Shown piece by piece: positions 58,420 to 63,014 of a DNA stretch of 63,014 bases. This DNA comes from Oscillospiraceae bacterium (lineage in GTDB: Bacteria > Bacillota > Clostridia > Oscillospirales > Oscillospiraceae): positions 1-63,014 of the forward strand of contig SVLC01000003.1 of assembly GCA_015068155.1 (NCBI GenBank). Reading direction: 5' to 3'. The position numbers and the translations under genes are program-made. Position 1 is the stretch's first letter. Every line of letters starts with the position of its first letter. Under the pieces are notes generated by a model. The model searched no databases. It had not been told where the DNA came from and saw only the letters and a list, made by a program, of their open reading frames with translations.

Positions 58420-59586
58420 ATGCGAATCTTTAATCAATATACCTTTACGGTTGGAAATATTCCTTTTGGAGACATTTTCGATGTTGTGGATCGTTTTCTG
58501 GAGGAGAACCATCTTACATATGAAAAACTAGGCTATGCTATTTATGATTGTAGTCTGCCTATGGCATGTTTAATTGACATCGCACAGCAGAAGCATTTGA
58601 TTCCACGCAGAAAGAGCGCCACTGTATCGGATATGCACAATCTATATGAGGATTATCCTTCTTTGGAAAATGTAAGGGATCGGGCGGTCACAACGCTCCA
58701 AAGCAGAACAGTCATCTCCAACATGGATGCGCGTGGTGTATGCATAGATGATAGTTGCAGCGTTGAAACATTGCGCGAGATTGGAAAACAGTATCCACTG
58801 CCGTATTTTGTAGACGGTATGCTGTTCTCTTTTCTCAATGTTGATTTCTTTCACAGAGTTTTACCGGATGTGGAAATTGGTAAGTCGTGGGCTCCTTGGG
58901 ATGTTCGAAAGAGAAAAGCGTCTGCTATTACTTTTTGTAAAGAAGCGATCTTTGGCGGCGCAGCAAAGCTGACAATTTCGGTGGATGTGACGGATGGTGA
59001 TTCTGTGCTGGACGCAACAGCCTATGCCTATTCTATGGGGAATCTTCTGGGTAAAAAATACACGGCTGAAACGGTTTTGCATCTGACACAGGAGGAACAG
59101 TTAAAAATAGATATTCTGAACCGCGATGCTGATCCCTATGTTCAGGCAGCACGGGATGCCTTTCAAGCGCAGAATGGTCGCTTTGGCGAAATAGATCCGC
59201 CGTGGTGTCGCAACCTGCAGGGTAGTAATTTTACGGTAGACAAATCACTGAAAAAGATTGGCAAGGAATATGGTTTTACCATATATCATTACAATCGCAT
59301 AGGTGTTCATTACTTGTCCAAGCGGACGGTTGGAGGCCATCTGCTGAGTTTGTGCATTGATACACCTGCAAAATTCAACGAGTTACGTTTGTATGTAAGT
59401 TTGGATGGATTTGGCTTTTCGCATAAATTCAGATTGCCAGATGTTTATGGCAGAGATCAAGACCATGCTGACTTTGTTATACGAGAAAGTCTTGAAATCA
59501 TTCAACAGTTGGAAGAACAATATATTCTGCCAATATGTGAGCATTATCCGCCAACACCACAATGGTATGAAATTGATGTGTTTTAG
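58420..59586 (+). CDS. Hypothetical protein in a repeat-bounded segment
   Basis: 388 aa, not recognised. It is soluble, mixed alpha/beta, rich in Asp, Tyr and Phe, with no membrane helix or signal peptide. Features include YTFTVGNIPFGDIFDVVDRF at the start, a Lys/Arg patch WDVRKRKAS near 165 and a Pro/Tyr-rich end (HYPPTPQWYEI). No nucleotide-binding or metal motif stands out. SD GAGGAGGGG. Its stop codon (TAG) overlaps the start of the second direct repeat. AT content is above that of dapA and queA, which fits acquisition from elsewhere. Confidence 0.7.
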   Translation: MRIFNQYTFTVGNIPFGDIFDVVDRFLEENHLTYEKLGYAIYDCSLPMACLIDIAQQKHLIPRRKSATVSDMHNLYEDYPSLENVRDRAVTTLQSRTVISNMDARGVCIDDSCSVETLREIGKQYPLPYFVDGMLFSFLNVDFFHRVLPDVEIGKSWAPWDVRKRKASAITFCKEAIFGGAAKLTISVDVTDGDSVLDATAYAYSMGNLLGKKYTAETVLHLTQEEQLKIDILNRDADPYVQAARDAFQAQNGRFGEIDPPWCRNLQGSNFTVDKSLKKIGKEYGFTIYHYNRIGVHYLSKRTVGGHLLSLCIDTPAKFNELRLYVSLDGFGFSHKFRLPDVYGRDQDHADFVIRESLEIIQQLEEQYILPICEHYPPTPQWYEIDVF

Positions 59587-59623
59587 TCTATGCGGCAAGG
59601 GGGGGTATTTTGATAGTTGCAAA
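59585..59623. repeat. Direct repeat copy 2 (39 bp)
   Basis: It matches 58341-58377 with two extra G. It overlaps the orphan stop codon and provides TTGCAA (59617-59622) for the next gene's promoter. Its minus-strand CATAGACT points antisense into the orphan gene. Confidence 0.95.
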
Positions 59624-59645
59624 TTATGAAAAATACTGATACAAT
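59617..59645 (+). promoter_or_regulatory. Promoter of the membrane orphan gene
   Basis: TTGCAA (59617-59622, in direct repeat 2), 17-bp spacer, TACAAT (59640-59645). Confidence 0.7.
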
Positions 59646-59673
59646 ACAAAAATTATAAGGAAAAGTATGCATA

Positions 59674-60564
59674 GTGGGTGATGATGTGAGGAGCACGCTT
59701 TTTTGGATATTTTTCTTCTTGTGTTATATTGCGTTTATCAGCTGGAATATCTATAAACTTCGAGATATTAGAAATAACCCCCAAAAATATAAGAAGGTTA
59801 AAGGCGCAGAAGAGTATCAAAAATCTTTGTGGTTTGAGATCCCAAGCAAGTCGCACGGAAAGCATTATTGGGCATCGCTTATAGTAACTCTTCCGATATT
59901 TCTTATATTTTGTGTCATTTCTTTTTGTGTACCAAGTATTGTGCAAAAGATTCTTTTCATTTCTGCGGATTTCGTACTGTTGCAATCCCCAGGCGTTATG
60001 ATAGGCACAATTGGGGCGATATTTCTGAGTATTGCGCTTTTACAGTTTGTATTATTTTCTATTAATAAGCCTATTTTTGTAGCGGCCAGACTATACTGGG
60101 CCGGCTGTACCGTTAAGTCTGATTCTGATGATTATCTAAAGGCTTGGAAGAAAACGATTTTAGTTTTGCTTGTTATGGGAATTATATGCTTACCGATCTT
60201 GGCAATCGGTATCAATGCCTACAGTTACGCTGATGAAGAGAAAATTGTAACACACGGTGTATTTTCCTTGCAGGAAAAGCAGATACCTTACGATATGGTG
60301 ATTTCCCGAGAAACATCGTACTCCTACGACGAGGAAGATGATACATTTGAGTTTCAATACATTATCGTGTTATCTGACGGAAAAGAAATGGACCTTTATG
60401 ATTTTGGCCCGAGAGGTGTTTGCTATATTGACACCATGTTAAACCGGCACAATGTTATCATATCCCATGGAAGGGTAGATAAGGATACATATGAACAAAT
60501 GAAATCCGTTTGCGATGAGATGAGCTTAAAATTTGTAGATCAATGCTTGATCGTAGATGGTTAA
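59674..60564 (+). CDS. Hypothetical membrane protein
   Basis: 296 aa. Four predicted membrane segments (about 8-24, 68-90, 100-128, 165-185) are followed by an extracytoplasmic or cytoplasmic C-terminal domain (about 190-296) rich in acidic and aromatic residues ([26 protein letters not shown]). Not recognised; the overall build recalls DUF-type PH-like envelope proteins. Starts GTG 59674, with AAGGA about 10 nt upstream, or possibly GTG 59686. AT-rich like the preceding orphan. Confidence 0.6.
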   Translation: MGDDVRSTLFWIFFFLCYIAFISWNIYKLRDIRNNPQKYKKVKGAEEYQKSLWFEIPSKSHGKHYWASLIVTLPIFLIFCVISFCVPSIVQKILFISADFVLLQSPGVMIGTIGAIFLSIALLQFVLFSINKPIFVAARLYWAGCTVKSDSDDYLKAWKKTILVLLVMGIICLPILAIGINAYSYADEEKIVTHGVFSLQEKQIPYDMVISRETSYSYDEEDDTFEFQYIIVLSDGKEMDLYDFGPRGVCYIDTMLNRHNVIISHGRVDKDTYEQMKSVCDEMSLKFVDQCLIVDG

Positions 60565-60586
60565 TGAGGAATATAGGAGAAAAGAA

Positions 60587-61609
60587 ATGAAAACATCCGA
60601 TTTTTGGTATGATCTGCCTGAGGAGTTGATCGCCCAGACACCCTTGCAGCAGCGGGACAGCTCCCGTTTGCTGGTGCTGGACCGTGTCAGCGGCCAGATT
60701 GCGCATCGCCATTTCTATGATATTTTGGAATATTTAAATCCCGGTGATTGCCTGGTACTGAACGACAGTCGTGTGCTGCCAGCCCGTCTCCTGGGTCACC
60801 GTCCCACCGGTGGCGCTGTGGAAGTGCTGCTGCTCCGTGATTTGGGCGATAAGAAATGGGAATGCCTGTGCAAACCCGGCCGAAAAATGCAGGTAGGCCA
60901 TCAGGTGATCTTTGGCAACGGGGAATTGACAGCCACCGTTGTGGAGGTGCAGGAAACCGGTAACCGTGTTATTGAATTCCACTACGAGGGTATTTTCCTG
61001 GAAGTCCTGGAACGCCTGGGTAAAATGCCCCTGCCGCCCTATATCAAAGCGGAGCTGGCAGATCAGGAGCGTTATCAGACGGTGTACAGCAGGGAAGTTG
61101 GCTCCGCCGCCGCGCCCACTGCCGGTCTGCACTGGACCCCGGAGCTGCTTGAAAAGGCAAGGGAAAAGGGCGTAAAGACCGCGTTTGTGACGCTCCATGT
61201 GGGTCTTGGCACCTTCCGTCCTGTGCAGGTGGAAAATGTGCTGGAACATCATATGCACGCGGAGCTTTGCATGATCTCCGCAGAAACCGCCGGGATCCTT
61301 AATAAGACAAAAGCTGAAGGCGGCCGTATTATTTGCGTGGGTACCACTTCCTGCCGCACTTTGGAGAGTCTGGTAAACGAAGACGGCAGCTTTGAAGCGA
61401 AGAGTAAATGGACGGAGATCTTTATTTATCCCGGCTATACTTTTAAGGCAATGCAAGGGCTGATCACCAATTTCCACCTGCCGGAAAGCACTTTGGTGAT
61501 GCTCGTTTCTGCCTTCGCGGGGAAGGAACATGTGATGGCCGCTTATGAAGAGGCAGTAAAGGAGCGATACCGCTTTTTCAGCTTTGGCGACGCGATGTTC
61601 ATTGGTTAA
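60587..61609 (+). CDS. queA: S-adenosylmethionine:tRNA ribosyltransferase-isomerase QueA
   Basis: 340 aa. Transfers the ribosyl part of SAM to preQ1 in tRNA, forming epoxyqueuosine. Family landmarks: [56 protein letters not shown] and [16 protein letters not shown] 60587 follows TAGGAG with 7 nt. It forms a queuosine operon with tgt, with a GNAT gene between. Confidence 0.97.
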   Translation: MKTSDFWYDLPEELIAQTPLQQRDSSRLLVLDRVSGQIAHRHFYDILEYLNPGDCLVLNDSRVLPARLLGHRPTGGAVEVLLLRDLGDKKWECLCKPGRKMQVGHQVIFGNGELTATVVEVQETGNRVIEFHYEGIFLEVLERLGKMPLPPYIKAELADQERYQTVYSREVGSAAAPTAGLHWTPELLEKAREKGVKTAFVTLHVGLGTFRPVQVENVLEHHMHAELCMISAETAGILNKTKAEGGRIICVGTTSCRTLESLVNEDGSFEAKSKWTEIFIYPGYTFKAMQGLITNFHLPESTLVMLVSAFAGKEHVMAAYEEAVKERYRFFSFGDAMFIG

Positions 61610-61621
61610 GGAGAATAAAGG

Positions 61622-62173
61622 ATGAATGCGCCCATTGATACTACCAATATCTACATAGAGACTCCCAGGCTGATCCTACGGGCCTGGCGGGAATTTGACC
61701 TGGAGGATCTTTACGAATATGCCTCCGTTCCCGGTGTTGGTGAGATGGCCGGATGGATTCATCATAAAGATTTGGCGGAATCTGCGTCCATCCTTCGCAT
61801 GTTCATTGACGGAAAGAAAACACTGGCGATCGTCTTTAAGGCAACCGGGAAAGTAATTGGTTCTCTGGGCATTGAAAAGGTGAAGGATGTACTGGAGCTG
61901 CCCGACAGTTTGCAGGGCAGAGAACTTGGTTATGTTCTAAGCAAGGAATATTGGGGCCAGGGGCTGATGCCGGAGGCAGTGAATGCCGTGATCCATTTCT
62001 GTTTTCATGAATTAGATTACGATTATTTGACCTGTGCGCACTTCCGGAAAAACTGCCAATCCCGTCGGGTCATTGAAAAATCCGGCTTTACATTTTGGAA
62101 GGAAGTCACCCATGAAACCAGATACGGAACGGCAGAAGATACGCTGCTGTATATTCAATATCACGAGAGGTAA
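61622..62173 (+). CDS. GNAT family N-acetyltransferase
   Basis: 183 aa, RimJ/RimL-like. IETPRLILRAWREFDLEDLYEYA is the typical opening. ELGYVLSKEYWGQGLMPEAVNAVI carries the acetyl-CoA pyrophosphate loop (GQGLMPEA). ENCQSRRVIEK-like NCQSRRVIEKSGF closes the fold. The substrate is unknown. Lies 12 bp after queA and 3 bp before tgt, so it is cotranscribed with queuosine genes although it has no known role in that pathway. Confidence 0.9.
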   Translation: MNAPIDTTNIYIETPRLILRAWREFDLEDLYEYASVPGVGEMAGWIHHKDLAESASILRMFIDGKKTLAIVFKATGKVIGSLGIEKVKDVLELPDSLQGRELGYVLSKEYWGQGLMPEAVNAVIHFCFHELDYDYLTCAHFRKNCQSRRVIEKSGFTFWKEVTHETRYGTAEDTLLYIQYHER

Positions 62174-62176
62174 CAT

Positions 62177-63014
62177 ATGTTTAAACTGATAAAAACCGAG
62201 GGCAAAGCCCGCCGGGGTGAATTTACCTGCGCTCACGGCACAGTGCAGACGCCCGTATTTATGAATGTGGGCACCCAGGGCGCCATTAAGGGCGCTTTGA
62301 GCGCAGAAGATTTGAAAAATATCGGCTGTCAAGTGGAGCTTTCCAATACCTATCATCTGCACCTGCGTCCCACAGACAAGGTGGTCCGGGAAATGGGCGG
62401 CCTGCATAAGTTTATGACCTGGGACGGTCCGATCCTCACGGACTCCGGCGGATTCCAGGTGTTCAGCCTGTCTTCTTTGCGGAAGATCAAGGAGGAGGGT
62501 GTGTATTTTTCTTCCCATATCGATGGCCGCAAGATATTTATGGGGCCTGAGGAAAGTATGCAGATCCAGTCCAATTTGGGATCGGATATTTGCATGGCAT
62601 TTGACGAATGTATTGAAAACCCTTCGCCCCGTGATTATGTGATCAAGTCCGTGGAACGCACTACACGGTGGTTGGAGCGCTGCAAGGCGGAAAATGCTCG
62701 TCTTAACGCATTGCCGGATACGGTCAACAAGGAGCAGCAACTTTGGGGTATCAACCAGGGCGGCACCTATGATGATATTCGTATTGCCCATATGAAACGG
62801 ATCGCAGAGCTGGATCTGCCTGGCTATGCCATCGGTGGTCTGGCGGTAGGCGAAACAGCGGAGGAAATGTACCGTATCATCGAAGCGGTAGAACCCCATA
62901 TGCCTGTCAATAAGCCCCGTTACCTGATGGGCGTGGGTACCCCCAGCAATATTATTGAAGCGGTTGCCCGGGGTGTGGATTTCTTCGATTGCGTCATGCC
63001 TGGGGGTACCCACG
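62177..63014 (+). CDS. tgt: Queuine tRNA-ribosyltransferase (tgt), 5' part
   Basis: 279 codons to the window edge (full length is about 375). TIM-barrel tRNA-guanine transglycosylase that inserts preQ1 at position 34. MFKLIKTEGKARRGEF, LSNTYHLHLRP, TDSGGFQVFSLSSLRKI with the conserved Asp, and GINQGG are present. Near the edge, GGLAVGE, LMGVGTP and FFDCVMP (catalytic Asp) are seen. The last residues read PGGTH, where P-x-R-N-x-R is expected, so the extreme end is either variant or an edge artefact. The zinc site lies beyond the window. Confidence 0.95.
   Translation, partial: MFKLIKTEGKARRGEFTCAHGTVQTPVFMNVGTQGAIKGALSAEDLKNIGCQVELSNTYHLHLRPTDKVVREMGGLHKFMTWDGPILTDSGGFQVFSLSSLRKIKEEGVYFSSHIDGRKIFMGPEESMQIQSNLGSDICMAFDECIENPSPRDYVIKSVERTTRWLERCKAENARLNALPDTVNKEQQLWGINQGGTYDDIRIAHMKRIAELDLPGYAIGGLAVGETAEEMYRIIEAVEPHMPVNKPRYLMGVGTPSNIIEAVARGVDFFDCVMPGGTH

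Overview
The window looks like the chromosome of an anaerobic, endospore-forming member of the Clostridia. A gut Oscillospirales or Ruminococcaceae-like lineage is my inference. The evidence is a complete spoIIIAA-AH operon, cotJ and cwlD, a SleC-like cortex-lytic cluster, FtsK/SpoIIIE, TepA, a tyrosyl T-box leader, moderately GC-rich coding DNA and Firmicutes-type gene neighbourhoods. I saw no rRNA gene, tRNA gene or CRISPR array.

Layout. 1-1210: AT-richer remnant of a mobilizable element (RHH/mobilization-type protein, DUF2958 protein, MobV relaxase fragment) that ends inside cotJC and truncates it. 1410-4079: cotJA-cotJB fusion, divergent cwlD, then radA. 4080-5650: T-box and tyrS. 5816-7301: a compact unit made of one SF3 (D5/P4-type) helicase gene between perfect 54-bp inverted repeats. 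7412-15115: MFS transporter, GDPD, RNHCP protein, large OB-fold/Ig-like lipoprotein, membrane-anchored Fn3-like protein, HAD phosphatase. 15355-21523: rplS, lepB, rbgA, rnhB, yraN, an M19 dipeptidase, a threonine-synthase-like protein lacking its PLP-lysine segment, a metallophosphoesterase and an orphan. 21647-27945: proteostasis block tig-clpP-clpX-lon-ysxC. 28005-36411: orphans, a VTT membrane protein, MATE pump, TSCPD protein, tepA, a UppP-like protein and ftsK/spoIIIE. 36520-38391: PadR-HAAS-DUF4097 module. 38434-41163: coenzyme A cluster (coaBC, panT-like, coaX). 41258-45766: spoIIIA operon. 45803-49918: SGNH hydrolase, pgsA-like enzyme, three-gene SleC-like cluster and a helical orphan. 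50020-63014: asnB-like gene without the N-terminal Cys, pyk, carD, HAD phosphatase, bile-salt-hydrolase-like gene, rlmA-like gene, a broken membrane-protein gene, dapA, a repeat-flanked orphan, a membrane orphan, queA, a GNAT gene and the 5' part of tgt.

How it fits together. Housekeeping genes have near-consensus sigma-A promoters, mostly with 17-bp spacers. Four sporulation-linked starts (cwlD, spoIIIAA, SleC-like cluster, dapA) share a GCATAGA-type box just upstream of the Shine-Dalgarno sequence, and cotJ has a related one. This looks like a mother-cell sigma regulon covering engulfment (SpoIIIA), coat (CotJ), cortex modification (CwlD), germination lysis (SleC-like) and possibly dipicolinate precursor supply (DapA).

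Best candidates for something undescribed: the inverted-repeat helicase unit at 5816-7301, and the 1.2-kb orphan-gene segment at 58341-59623 bounded by near-identical 37/39-bp direct repeats. All assignments come from reading the sequence. No database search was run.
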